A program made the translations under genes and the position numbers. 64,000 bases of DNA, taken from NCBI GenBank assembly GCA_030789695.1, contig CM061139.1, positions 198,001,641-198,065,640 of the forward strand. Reading direction: 5' to 3'. Below the pieces are notes generated by a model. That model did not search any database, had not been told where the DNA came from, and saw only the letters and a program-made list of their open reading frames with translations. The stretch comes from Scilla litardierei (Eukaryota; Streptophyta; Magnoliopsida; Asparagales; Asparagaceae). Shown in pieces: positions 12,174-23,296 of this stretch (position 1 is its first letter; every line of letters starts with the position of its first letter).

Positions 12174-12890
12174 TACTTCACCTCGGTGCCTAGACCTTTT
12201 CGGTTAGTTGTTGGAAGCGCTTGAGGAGTCACCTTAATCCTCATCTGAGTTATCGGAGAGCTTAGACAACGAAGGGTGTCCCTCCGAGTCTTCCTCTTGA
12301 GGCCTGCATGAGACCTACAATAAGGGCTCCGACTTCTCCTACGATAGCTCTCCTGACGTCTGTCACCATCCAGAGCATGACGGCGGTCATTAGCTCCATC
12401 GAGTGAGAGCTTTGTCTCCTTAAACCTGCTGTAGTTAAGACGTAGCCCCCCAATCTCATTGCCTTAAGCTCCTTGGAGATGAGGAGCGATGGGGGCCTGT
12501 TGTTGTTGTAGTTAGAAAGATGGCAAGATGAACCGTTGCTTTGTGTTAGGAGTCATGGTTCCTTGGCCCATCGTCATAGCGGGAAGCATCACAGGATGTT
12601 GTTGATGAAGAATTAGGATGACTGGTGGGTTTGCAGTCAGATGGGGCGTCCCCCGTCAGTCATTCGATCACGTCGGTCAGCGCTCGGATGTTGACGCTCA
12701 TCTCCCGTCAGAACGCATGGAACTGCTTCAAAGTCACTAATTGTGATTCGTGCATCCCATGAATGGATGAACTGGGATCCACTAAGGGCGGGGCACCATC
12801 TGCCACCTTTGTGGTTACTGGCCTCTCAGACCCTTGATTGGTGGGTCGAGTCATTGTCGGTGTGGTTGAAAACGTGGATGCCAACTCAAT
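12174..12890 (-). pseudogene. Ty3/gypsy gag leader and N-terminal region, degenerate
   Basis: On the minus strand, downstream of a PBS-like site (12,890-12,908), this stretch has an untranslated leader and then an Arg/Ser-rich N-terminal gag segment (for example YRRRSRSPYCRSHAG in one frame around 12,290-12,350). The longest open frame here (12,262-12,459) is an off-frame reading of it. The segment probably belongs to the same decayed element as 1-3100. Stops and frameshifts exclude function. Confidence 0.5.
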
Positions 12891-12908
12891 TTTCGCAGAC
12901 GGCGCCAG
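12890..12908 (-). promoter_or_regulatory. Primer-binding-site-like sequence of the minus-strand gypsy element
   Basis: The minus strand reads TGGCGCCGTCTGCGAAA immediately after an LTR-like end (TACACA). TGGCGCC-type sites are the standard start of the primer-binding region in Athila/Tat-like plant gypsy elements. The position, between the LTR candidate and gag, is as expected. Confidence 0.6.
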
Positions 12909-12909
12909 A

Positions 12910-13620
12910 TGTGTACGGGTATTTTCTTACCATAGAAGTTGTCGAAAGATGATTCAGTTGCAGCAGTCGATGTGGGATGACGTGTGCAGCCGACTGGGCA
13001 TTGAGGGAATTGACCACATGCTGAATAGGTTCTACTCTGAGCCGTGGGAGTCGGGGATGAGCTGTGACTGGGCTGCCTGCAACACATGAAACTCGTCAGG
13101 GGGTCAGATCCAGGGTTCGACATACTCCCTTCTGGTGCTTAAGTCAGTCAGTGACTCAAGGAGGCTCGAGTAACTATAGCCGATCTTTTGGGAGACAGTT
13201 TGCTAGTTATCTCGATGAGCTATTGAGGAAATATGGATTTAGGTGGAGCACATATCGAGATTGAAGCACCTGAATTTGGTGGTTGTCAACGAATGAGAGT
13301 GTCCAAGAATATGGAAGCAGCCAAAAGTCCTTTCTTAATTGTGCGAGAGGCTACATATTGATAGTGGATTTTAGATGGTAACGTCCGAGCCATTATGGAG
13401 ATTTATTGTCTTTGGATCCCAGCTGTCGCCATTGATGACAAGCTGAATGGACAGTCATTGAACGCCCACATTGATGAGAATTTGAACGGTTGGTATTGAT
13501 GATGGAGCCCAACAATCAGCTCGACTGTCGCCTTAAATGAAGAGTCCGTTGACCTCATGCGGGCGTCTCTGAGCTGATGGGCCGAAGTCGTGGGCTTCAC
13601 TGTGCTTGTCCGTTCAAACA
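12910..13620 (-). mobile_element. Probable 5' LTR of the minus-strand gypsy element
   Basis: On the minus strand this 711-bp stretch starts TGTTTGAACGG and ends CCCGTACACA, two bases before the PBS-like TGGCGCC. TG...CA ends and the adjacent PBS support an LTR. The partner LTR would be left of the window, so neither pairing nor the target duplication can be checked. The outer boundary at 13,620 is the weaker one. Short ORFs here overlap in all frames and look like chance. Confidence 0.5.
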
Positions 13621-14480
13621 ATCGGCCGAGTAATCATTGAAGATCGGCCCCGTGCAGCATCAACCCCAGTCTTCTAGTTTTTTTTTTACTTAATGTATTT
13701 ATTGCCATTGTTAGTACCATGATTATTATTAGTAGCATCCTCATAATTAAGAACATACAAACAACTATTTCTTATTATATAAAGCATATTTTTATTATTA
13801 TTATTTTGAGAGAAGGTATTATATATACCTGGTAGATATCTCAACTGCTCAAGTTGCCAACCAAATCCACTATGACCCATAATTCGACCTGCCTCTTGTC
13901 CCTCCTCTCTGAAGATCTTGTAGAGTTTCTTTTTTCATTTTTTTTTTCATTTGATCTCTTTTCATTTCATTCTTCATTTATTTTTTCGTATGCTTACGAT
14001 GATCATCATTAACGTGATGATCTTAATTATGACAACATGTAGATCATCTGCTGGACCCTTTTTAGTTATGTTATGTGTTGTTAGTGTAACAATATCTCTG
14101 TGTGGAATAAATTTATACCATAATCACCCCAGAATCATCATATCCTGCCAGAATACTTCGTGAATCATTTGTGGTCACTGGTCATGATCCCCCATTCTCA
14201 GTTACATCATCAACATAAACTGCAACAAGATTAAATTTATTTAACCAAATGATGCAACTATGTGTTATTAAAATTTGAAATACCAAGAGAAGGAGGACTC
14301 CTCTCAATTTATAGTTCCAACCGATCACGTGATCTCCTCAACCGATCACGTCAGACAGTCAACTAACTTATTGGATCGGATCGGGTACCAGGCTAGGACC
14401 ATTTCAGGCCAAAACCGGCTTACATAACAATCCAAATTGATGCCTTATTTCACACATACAAAGCATACAATGCAATCAAA
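13621..14480. other. Intergenic, AT-rich
   Basis: No coding potential is recognisable. The stretch has T-rich and ATT/TTA simple sequence (13,680-13,810 and 13,925-13,990). A short direct duplication of AACCGATCACGT occurs near 14,318-14,350, and its first copy includes a CACGTG palindrome. It is the 3' flank of the peroxidase gene. Confidence 0.5.
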
Positions 14481-14528
14481 TGCTGCACACCCCAAAATAA
14501 AAAAGACAGAGTTTACTTGAAAGCCCGA

Positions 14529-15666
14529 CTAACTATTGACAACGGCACAGTGCTTCCTGATCTCACCCTCAGTCCCGGTCTTCACCTGCACTCTTCCCAT
14601 CTTCTCCATGGACACCGCAAACTCCCTGAAGAACCACTCGAGGGGGCCGTCGACGAGCTGGGCGATGGCGGCCTTGACGGCAGCATTGGTGGTCAGGGCC
14701 GCGTCGGACTGGAAAAGGCCCCTTCTCTTCAACAGAAGCTTGTAGTATCCGATATCGAAAGTTCTGAAGCTCCCAGGGTCCATTTCGACGATAGTCGTGT
14801 TGTCGTTAGCAACCTTGCACTTGAACCTCTTCAAGTTGGCAGCGTACAGGTGATCCAAAGCCGGGTCCTCGTCGCCTTTTCCGGTGAAGTTGTAGAGGCG
14901 ATTGCTGAACGACGAGCAGTGGGAAACTCCAATTGTGTGAGCTCCTGATAATAGGAGGAGATCAGTAATGTTGAGTCCTTTTCTAGCGAAAGATGCTGTG
15001 AGAGCAGTGAAGTTAAACGTTGGCGCTGGTATGTTGGCCAGAGCCTCGGACGAGTTGGAGATCAATCCATCCCTGCGGCCAGTCGGAACACTCCAATATG
15101 GACCTCCCTATAAATTTTAACAACATATCAAACTGGTCATCAAAAAGACTATGAATTTAGAATATTGTAACGTTCCCCTTACTGTCACTACTACAGAATC
15201 TCTGGCAACAAGAGCAAGGGTGTCTGCGCATGAAACCACACCGGGGCATTCTTTTTCGAGCAGACCCTTGACGCCGTCGATGAATCCAAACCCGCGGAGG
15301 GTTAAGTTCGGAGGCGACATTTTCTCTGCTTGGTTCTTGCTTGTGGAGTTTATCAGAACTGAAGCATCACATCCCTATATGCCGGCATAAAAGAAAGCAA
15401 CATGTTACATTGTCACACAAATGCATCTAGAAAAACTTTGGGTTGCATACCCTCACAAAGCAATCGTGGAAGTGCATTCTGAGCAGCGCGGCGGCCAGAG
15501 ATGGCGCGTGGGGGATGTGCGCCTTGACGTAGTCGAGAATGATCTTCTCGGCCTTTGGGCAGCTCTGGTCATAGAACCCCAGCTTAAGAGTGGCATGTGT
15601 GCAACTCAAGAGACCCAAGAGAAGGCATATCATGAACACCTTATTGATGTTCATGTTCGAAGGCAA
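14529..15666 (-). CDS. Class III secretory peroxidase, three exons, intact
   Basis: Exons are 15,666-15,451, 15,374-15,183 and 15,107-14,529 with GT-AG introns of 76 and 75 bp, all phase 0. They give 328 aa, the usual family length. Residues 1-25 are a signal peptide ([12 protein letters not shown]), and Met5 (15,654) is an alternative start. Distal haem-site residues sit in [17 protein letters not shown], the proximal His in [15 protein letters not shown], and eight cysteines are present for the four family disulfides, with several N-glycosylation sequons. Such enzymes oxidise phenolics with H2O2 in the apoplast or wall. The closest relatives I recognise are Arabidopsis PRX3/PRX39-type proteins ([23 protein letters not shown] blocks). 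The family's common third intron, near the SGAHTIG motif, is absent. No defects seen; likely functional. Confidence 0.95.
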
Positions 15667-15772
15667 GAAATAATTAACAAAAGGAAATGATTAATACTCA
15701 AACTTCTTTACTTGTAACTAGCCTTGTTTCCTTTCATGAACTGATGAAAACACCAAGGGGTGGCTAGTCCCC

Positions 15773-15780
15773 TTTTATAT
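15773..15780 (-). promoter_or_regulatory. TATA box of the peroxidase gene
   Basis: The minus strand reads ATATAAAAGG about 107-114 bp upstream of the peroxidase ATG at 15,666, with a pyrimidine-mixed leader between. Spacing is normal for a plant core promoter. Confidence 0.55.
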
Positions 15781-17117
15781 TCACTTGTAGCATGAAACCA
15801 AGTGATTTGAATATGAGAGTGGTTAGTTTGGCCATGAACAAGACAAGAGAGAAGGTTTACACTGGCCCAGCTCCCATCAAATTTCACATAAGCTAACATA
15901 TTTGTGTATCTCACTGCATCTTTTGTTGGGATTGCTTCACAGCAAGATTATTCAAATGTTTGGGTGGGTAGGCCTCTGACACAAGAGCATGAACCAAATC
16001 ATTAAACCAACCCATTTGTTTTAGGCCCCAAATTAAGGGCTCCATGAACAACAGCTGCCCATTTTGGTGCAGTTGTGAGATTAACTTAATTTATGCAGCC
16101 AAAACAACGTGATCTGCATTGCATTGCCACATGCATTTCAAGAAGTGCTTCTACGAATATTTAGCCAAAAGGATAGAAGACAGTATTTGGTGTGCAAGGA
16201 TTGTAGCCAAGTCAATGTTATATCTCAGTGGATTAATTGAGTTTGAGAATATATGATGAAAGCTGTTATGTTATACTCGCCACCTTGTTGAGGGCCGGGG
16301 ATAGTATATTGTCACACATGCATGAATCCATTGTATGCTATGTGAACTGTGCCTGTTTTGTTAATGAATTAGTGTTTAATTAGTATTGAGCTTACCCAAC
16401 TAAAAGCTAATATTATGTAAAGAAAGTGTTGGTTGAGGTTATACAAATTAATTTTGCAAATTCATATGAAGCTGAAGTTGTGGATTACAACCTCACACTT
16501 GCAAAGAAGTGCATTGCATTGCTGTCCATACCCACCGGCATTCTTCTCATGGAGCAGTTGATGGATCACTCCCAACTGCAACGCGTAGAGACCCGATGGA
16601 TGACGATACATTACAGGATTTGGTCTTGAATAGTTCCTTATAGAATAAAAGCACTCATTGATGTCCAGAGGTTTTAACTAAATCCTTTCCAATTTGGTCT
16701 TGAATCAGCACATGTGATCATCAGATGGTGTCAAAAATTGGGATCACCATCACAACCATGACCACCATCGTTCTTGCCAATCACAATGTCAATCGATGCC
16801 TATAATGTAATATTTCTTTCTAGAATTATGTTTCCAGAGATAAGATTCTAAGTGTCAGATTTCTTGAAATATTACCATATCATGTTCAGTACATCTACAT
16901 CTAAGGGGAACTCTTGAAAATGTATCATTCTCATGTTTAGTACATATAACAGATTTCTAGGAATATGAAAAAGTACGGGTGTCTTAGCAGTTGGAAATGG
17001 TGATAGTAGTGATGGCTCCGATGGTGGCAATTCATCACTAATGGTGATAGTTCAACAAGTGGATTTAAACATCAGTGGTGGTTCACATAGAAAATGTTTT
17101 AAAAGTCATGCCCTAAG
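15781..17117. other. Intergenic upstream region of the peroxidase gene
   Basis: AT-rich with no supported gene. One open frame at 16,426-16,629 has no recognisable domain and weak coding character. The last part leads into GGAGTCGACTCC-type repeats that belong to the LTR-like sequence starting near 17,118. Confidence 0.4.
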
Positions 17118-17315
17118 TGTTGAGTGCCATATCAGTGTATCAGGATAGGAGTCGACCAGTTTTACACTATGGTCGAATACTGCTCTCAAGAATAGTATTC
17201 CCTTATAGGAAGTCGACTCCTATTGTCCTAGGAGTCGACGACTGAGCTAGGAGTCAACTCCCAGTTGTACATGAGTCAACTTTGAGGCCATAACATCAGA
17301 TTTGACAAGCTTTTG

Positions 17316-20069
17316 TGTCACGTCCTGCTTTCCGTTCTACCGGGAACGAGGACGATGTGCTTAAAACAAGGAGGAGTATTTTTAAAAATCTTTTCTCTTT
17401 CCTCCTTGGTCTAAACACAATGACGCGTCTGTGAATAAAAACGGCAAGATCTTGCATGCTTATAAGAAATAGTACAGATGACATTATTACAATACCAAAG
17501 CGTCTGAAAGTAAAGTATAATATAAGCCTAGTATGACCGAAGCAACGTACACAAATTACATTATTCCAAATTTTAAAGTGTAGTCGCGAAGGTAATCGTT
17601 TAGTCTTCAATAGGTAGGTACTCCATGTACTCTTCGAGCGCTAGCTCGACTTCTGCAACAGTGTCTTCCACAAACCCACTTCAATACCTGACGGACATTT
17701 CATAAAACAACAATATGAAATGCCCGTCAGCGAGGTTTACTTGGCAAATAATTTTCGTAACAGAAAGGTTAAGTAATTTAATTAAGTCAAGCTGAAATCA
17801 TAACCATAATCAATATTTGCACTGATGATAATTGGGATTCTAACACTGATCCACACAAACAGGCTTAATCAGGTTTGGCCAAGCAGGTCATTATCCCCGT
17901 AGGGTGAACCAAACTTAGACACAAAGATTCCAACTGGATCGGAGAACCAATATTAAGAACGCAAATTAACAATCTTAGCTCAGTCATAACTTTACAAACG
18001 AGCTTGGTGCGAGCACATAAAAGCAAGTAACGAGTTTAATTTGTAAGAGCTACATCAGTTAAACATTTGATAACAATTTGGAACCTGTGAGGAAAAGATT
18101 GTACAAGATGTTTAACGCAATATTTGATAACCAACTGTTTTAGATCTAAGTCCATGTAGAGTATGAAATATGACTAAAATGCGTCACGTCACGGGAGTTA
18201 CCCGTGACGCTACTTACCGACCCTATAGGGTGATGGCCAAGTTATTAAACTCCATGTGAGTTGGAGGTATTTGTTGGATGGATCCAGTCACTCCGTATCA
18301 TCTATTATCATAGACTACCCCAATCACACTGGTCAAGTCAAGCGTCGGGTCAAGACGTGTATACTAACTATTAATATTACAAGTATAATCATATAAGTTC
18401 CATCAGTCATTTAGTCGTTTCTGTTCAATTGCATCGTATTAGATGCATACAACCTGTTCATAGTGTCTCATGAGTCCATACAAGAGTTCCACGTAAGTTT
18501 ACCGTATTAGAATTACAATTTACAATTTTACAATACGTTAAAATCTGCAATTATGCTAAGAAATGTACGCATAAATAGTCAAAACTAAGTAGATGAGTAC
18601 ATTTAAGCATAACATATTTTTCTAAGGCAAATATGTATTTTTAGGAATTTTAAAATAATTATTAGGCATTTTTCTTAATTTAAAAAAAGCCAAAAATGAA
18701 TTTTTAAATTAAGAAAATGATTTTCCGATTATGTTCAAAAAATTATTCTGAGCGAACTACACATCGGAATTATTTAAAGAAGGTGTCAAAATGAGGGTTT
18801 CATCTAGTACTTCAACATATAATTTTTGTGTGTATCAGTATACGTGAAAAATTAATGATATTAATTATTAAGTGAAAGTAGTATAATTAGGTTTTAATTC
18901 TGAAAAATTACTATGAGAGATATACTTCCCTGATAGTCACAAAACTAGCGCCAATGCGTTCATTGCATCGCGCTGGATTTTCTGGCGCTTCCAGTGTATT
19001 TTTCTGGTACCTAGATAATTTTATATGAATTCAATATAATTTCTTAAAAATATATACATAAATACATATATACGTGTGTAAATACGCTAATTAATGTGCA
19101 TTCCTCACCCACATTTGCGATTAATGTGCACACAGCTCGCGGGGTGTTTTCGATCGATGGCAGCGGTAGCGGGGCGGCTTCAAACGATGATGTGGGTGGA
19201 TGGGGCGGCGGTCAGGGGTGGTGGCGGCGGACTGCGGCGGCGAAATGCCGACAGCGACTGTGGTGGCACGGCATAGAGGAGAACAGCAGTGCGGGGTTGT
19301 CAGGGCTTCGCTGCGGCCGTGGGGTTCGATGGTGGCGTCGGAGATAGGGCGTCAACGAGAGGGGGTCGACGACAGCGCCGGTGGGGCGGTTGTCGCCGGC
19401 GGCGACGAGGAGGCCGCGGGGAGAGAGGAGCAACGTGGGTTGTGGGCTTTGCCGTTTGCGGGGAGAGAGAGAATGGATTAAGGGTTAATTTATAGTAGTT
19501 ATGAATAATATAATAATAATATATGCATTAATTATAGGTCATTAAGAGGTTGACGAGGGTTAGTGTTGACTAACCTGATACATGAATCTCATGGATCACA
19601 TGTGATGCAGGTTAGTGAAGGCAATTAAGTAATTGGTAAATTGTAATTAGTAAATAGTAAATAAAATAGTAAAATATTATTATTTTAATATTAAATTACC
19701 AATTTACACATATGACTCCAAAAAATTGCAGAAAAAATGGCACGAGTTCATATCGTCGCGAGAATCATGAAAATGAAGTTCATTTCAAAGTTTAAGCTAC
19801 GAAAATACGAGTTTCGGACTAAAACGTTTGGGGTGTGAGCTTGCGGGTTTTATTTCGCTTTGACTCCAGAAAATATGTAAAAAATATTGGGAATACTAAA
19901 TAACGATAGAATCATATTGTAGAAGTTTGAAATCATTTCGATAACATTTACATAGAAAAATAATTAATAATGCTATTTTAGTGATATTTAAATAAAAATA
20001 TCATAAAAAATATTTAAAAATATTTGATGGATATGAAAATAAACGTATTGATGGATATGGGCCGTTACA
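17316..20069 (-). mobile_element. Solo Ty3/gypsy LTR, 2754 bp
   Basis: On the minus strand it begins TGTAACGGCCCATATCC and ends GGACGTGACA, the same terminal signature as the LTRs at 3169 and 23,297. Flanking 5-mers are TTTTG (17,311-17,315) and TCTTG (20,070-20,074), four of five matching, as expected for an aged 5-bp target duplication. No internal region or partner LTR is present, so it is a solo LTR formed by LTR-LTR recombination. It is AT-rich except for a GC-rich block at about 19,135-19,470, just downstream of its TATA box. Confidence 0.8.
19486..19494 (-). promoter_or_regulatory. TATA box inside the solo LTR
   Basis: The minus strand reads CTATAAATTAACCC, followed about 25-30 bp downstream by CTCTCTCTCCCCGC and the GC-rich block. 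This is the expected order of LTR promoter and transcribed leader. It places U3 at about 20,069-19,490 and R-U5 below. Confidence 0.5.
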
Positions 20070-21319
20070 TCTTGACTAGCCGTTAGAAAGACGTTGGGAG
20101 GGGCACTTGGGGGGTTTTGACCAGATTTCTTTTCCTATTTATATGAGTGATCACAGATGTTTGAGGCATGAATTTTGATGAATTTATTGATCAAATCGTT
20201 AAGAAAACAAAGTGTTTTAAAAGCCCTCGAAAGCTCTCATTCAACAGTTTTTCTTGGTCAAATTGTTACAAAAGCTTTTAAGCATTTCTCTTGGCCTTCT
20301 TGATTTATTCTTCTAGAGCTTCAACTTCATTAAGATTAAATCAATTCTTCTCTTAATCTCCAAATTTTTTGCCTTTATTATTTTGAGATCATTGAGATTA
20401 AATCAATTCTTCTCTTAATCTCCAAGATTTTGGGGTTGGTTGGTTGTTATATTTGGAGAAAAGCCTCACTTGTTAGAGGTCCTCTTGTGAAGAGGTTGTT
20501 GTTGGGTTGTTGGAAATCCTTATTATAGGTAAGGTGATTGTAATGACCCTCTAGTTGAGAAATGGAGTTGTTGAAGTCATTTTAGTAGAAAAGATGCATG
20601 GTTCTAGAAGTCATTAAACAAAATAATTATAAATATTAATTATTACCATAGAAGAGGCAAGGTTGTAGAAGTCGTTCAATTAAATTTTTAAACAATTATT
20701 ACTGAATAATTAGGATTAAATAGCATAATTGTAAATATTAAATAGGATTAAAATAGCTTCTTAATCAATTAGTACTTATTTATTAAGGTTTAAATAAAAA
20801 ATAATTTTAAATTAACTTCTAATATCAAAATTAATGTGAAGGCATGGAACTAATAATAACTTTCTATGTACAAGTTCAGTTCTGTTGTGAAGGGAAAAGT
20901 AGAGTAATAGGTGTATGGGGTTAAGAGCCTCCTACCCTCATATATATAGCTTTCAATGATGGGCCGGATACCCAAATAGGCCTCATGGACCTATTCATAA
21001 CACTTCCCCTTATCCAACCAACATTGAATAAGAGGTGGATTCTTCAGGATCCGAATTAGGATGACTGCCTTGTTAAATAAAGAACAGTTTCTCCATAACT
21101 TCCCCTGTTTTAGGGATGCGTCTAGGGGTGGATACTTCAGGATCCAGAGTCAACGAAGTTACCTCGTCAAAACCTTAACTATGGAAAACCCTGTGGGGAA
21201 AAACCAATAACCAAGGGAAAAAAGTACAACTCTGCAGTTGACTCCCCCTCATTTGACCAAGCTTTAGGCTTGCAGATTTCCTATGAATCTATACATCAGT
21301 CTCCTATGTATCTATACAT

Positions 21320-23290
21320 TCATAGTCCTCTCATCCTGACCAGTTTACATTTTCTCACTCTCCTCATCCTTATCACATATACAAGTTTCTCAAAAATACT
21401 AGTAGGCAGTGATTTGTTAAGCAAATCCGCCAAGTTATTACACGATTGGATTTTCTGTACCTCAATCTTTTTTTGCTTCTGAAGGTCATGCGTCCAGAAG
21501 AACTTGGGAGAGATATGCTTTGTCTTGTCGCCTTTGATGTAGCCGTCCTGTAGCTGGGCTATACATGCTGCATTGTCTTCATGGAGTGGTGTAGGGGCAA
21601 GAACGCCGGTCATCTGGCCGGTGGAGGTGAGAATATGCTGGATTACTGAACGTAGCCAGAAGCTCTCTTTACTTGCTTCATGGATTGCAAGGAGTTCTGA
21701 GTGAGTGGATGAGACAGTTGTCATGGTCTGCTTCACAGATCACCAGGATATGGCAGTGCCGCCATAAGTAAACATGTATCCGGTCTAAGACTTCTCCATA
21801 TGAGGATCAGACATGTAGCCTGCATCAGCATAGCCAACTAAACCTGTTGTTGTCCCTTTCCTGTAGAATAGACCTAAGTTTATGGACCCTTGGAGGTAGC
21901 GCAGAAGATGCTTAACTCCGGCTTAGTGCCGTTGTATAGGCGCATCACTATATCTGGCTAGTAGATTGACTGCAAATGCTATGTCAGGGCGAGTGCAGTT
22001 AGCCAGGTAAAGGAGTGTGCCGATAGCACTTAGATAAGGCACTTCAGGGCCTAGTACTTCCTCCCCCTCTTCCAGCGGCTGGAAGGGGTCTTTATGCACA
22101 TCCAATGATCTAACGACCATTGGAGTACTGAGGGGGTGGCATTTATCCATTTGGAACTTTTTCAACAAGCTCGATGTGTAAGTGGACTGATGTAACAGGA
22201 TCCCATCGTTAAGATGCTCTATTTGAAGACCTAAGCAGAATTTTGACTTTTCGAGGTCTTTCATCTCGAAGGTTTCTGTCAAGCTTCTAGAAATCTCGAC
22301 GATCTCTTCAGGAGATCCGATGAGGTTCAAGTCGTCCACATAGACGGCTATAATGACAAATCCCGTTGCCTTTGCTCTTGTAAAGATGCAAGGACAGACT
22401 GGGTCATTTGTAAATTCTTGTTTTACAAGGAAGTCGCTCAGTCTGTTATACTACATCCTTCCAGATTGTTTTAGACCATATAATGATCTTTGCAGTTTTA
22501 CTGAGTAGATGTCACATTGTCTCTCTTTTAGTGCTGTAGGTAAAGAATAACCGTCATGCAATCTCATATAGATGTCTCGGTCTAAATTACTATATAGGTA
22601 TGCAGTCACGGCGTCCATAAGCTGTATATCTAAACACTCTTGAGTTGTCAAGCCAATGAGGAATCGGAAGGTGATCGCGTCCATGACCGAGGAGTATGTG
22701 TCTTCAAAATCCACCCCTGGACGTTGGGTAAAACCCTCTACAAGCCTTGCTTTGTAGCGAACGATCTCATTTTGTTCATTTCATTTCCTAACAAATACCC
22801 ATTTATAGCCCGCATGTTTTATACCTTTTGGTGTCTAGACAATAGGTCCGAAGACCTTGCGTTTTGTGAGTGAATCCAACTCCACTCCTATTGCCGCTTT
22901 CCACTTTGGCCAATCATCTCTGCTTTGACATTCTATTAGAGAGTGTGGTTCAATATCATTGTCGCAGTACGCGACGTTGATGGCGATATTACACGCAAAT
23001 GTGTCATCTATAGTTGTGCTCTTCTGTCCCAATACTCCCCAGTTCGTACATAATGTATCAAAACTTCATTTTCTCTCGGGTTTTCCTCTGTTTGAGAGTT
23101 TGGGAGAGATGAAGGAGCAGTGCTTATAGTAGCATCCTGTGGTGGTATGGTTTTACCATTGCCAATGGTCCTACTTTTTTGAGGGACTTGGTACTTGGAT
23201 CCAGGTGGTCGTCTTCTCTTTTTAATAGGTCCAACCATTTCTGCTGCAGGCGGATTGCATCCATTTTGCGGTATTTCAATCCTAGCTGGA
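21320..23290 (-). pseudogene. copia reverse transcriptase and RNase H, with stops
   Basis: Minus-strand pieces in order: a linker and RT start (about 23,238-22,835, with DDWPKWKAAIGVELDSL), RT palm (22,714-22,451, TYSSVMDAITFRFLI and LYGLKQSGRM), the active site AVYVDDLNLIG near 22,345-22,320 with YVDD intact, TRPDIAFAVNLLARYS (about 22,000), and RNase H (21,736-21,320, SSTHSELLAIHEASKE and HEDNAACIAQ). Stops separate several of these blocks, for example after YSDAPIQRH and before the RNase H frame. The domain order is complete but the protein cannot be made. Confidence 0.85.
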
Positions 23291-23296
23291 GTGTTA

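Larger units (their letters stand above)
17118..20560 (+). mobile_element. Possible older copia-type LTR split by the solo gypsy LTR
   Basis: The flanks of the solo LTR look like one disrupted LTR. The left part (17,118-17,315) starts TGTTGAGTGCC and has repeated (A)GGAGTCGAC(T) palindromes. The right part (20,070-20,560) has CTAGCCGTTAGAAAGACGTTGG, a TATTTATATGAG TATA-like stretch and T-rich leader sequence, a layout common in SIRE-type copia LTRs. A 77-bp unit (TTGAGATTAAATCAATTC...) is duplicated in tandem near 20,324-20,425. The 3' end of this LTR is not certain and no PBS was found. Confidence 0.3.

Noticed and set aside
19094..19495. Cluster of Gly/Arg/Trp-rich ORFs
   Set aside because: They read against the LTR orientation, within its GC-rich leader, in three overlapping frames with no conserved domain.
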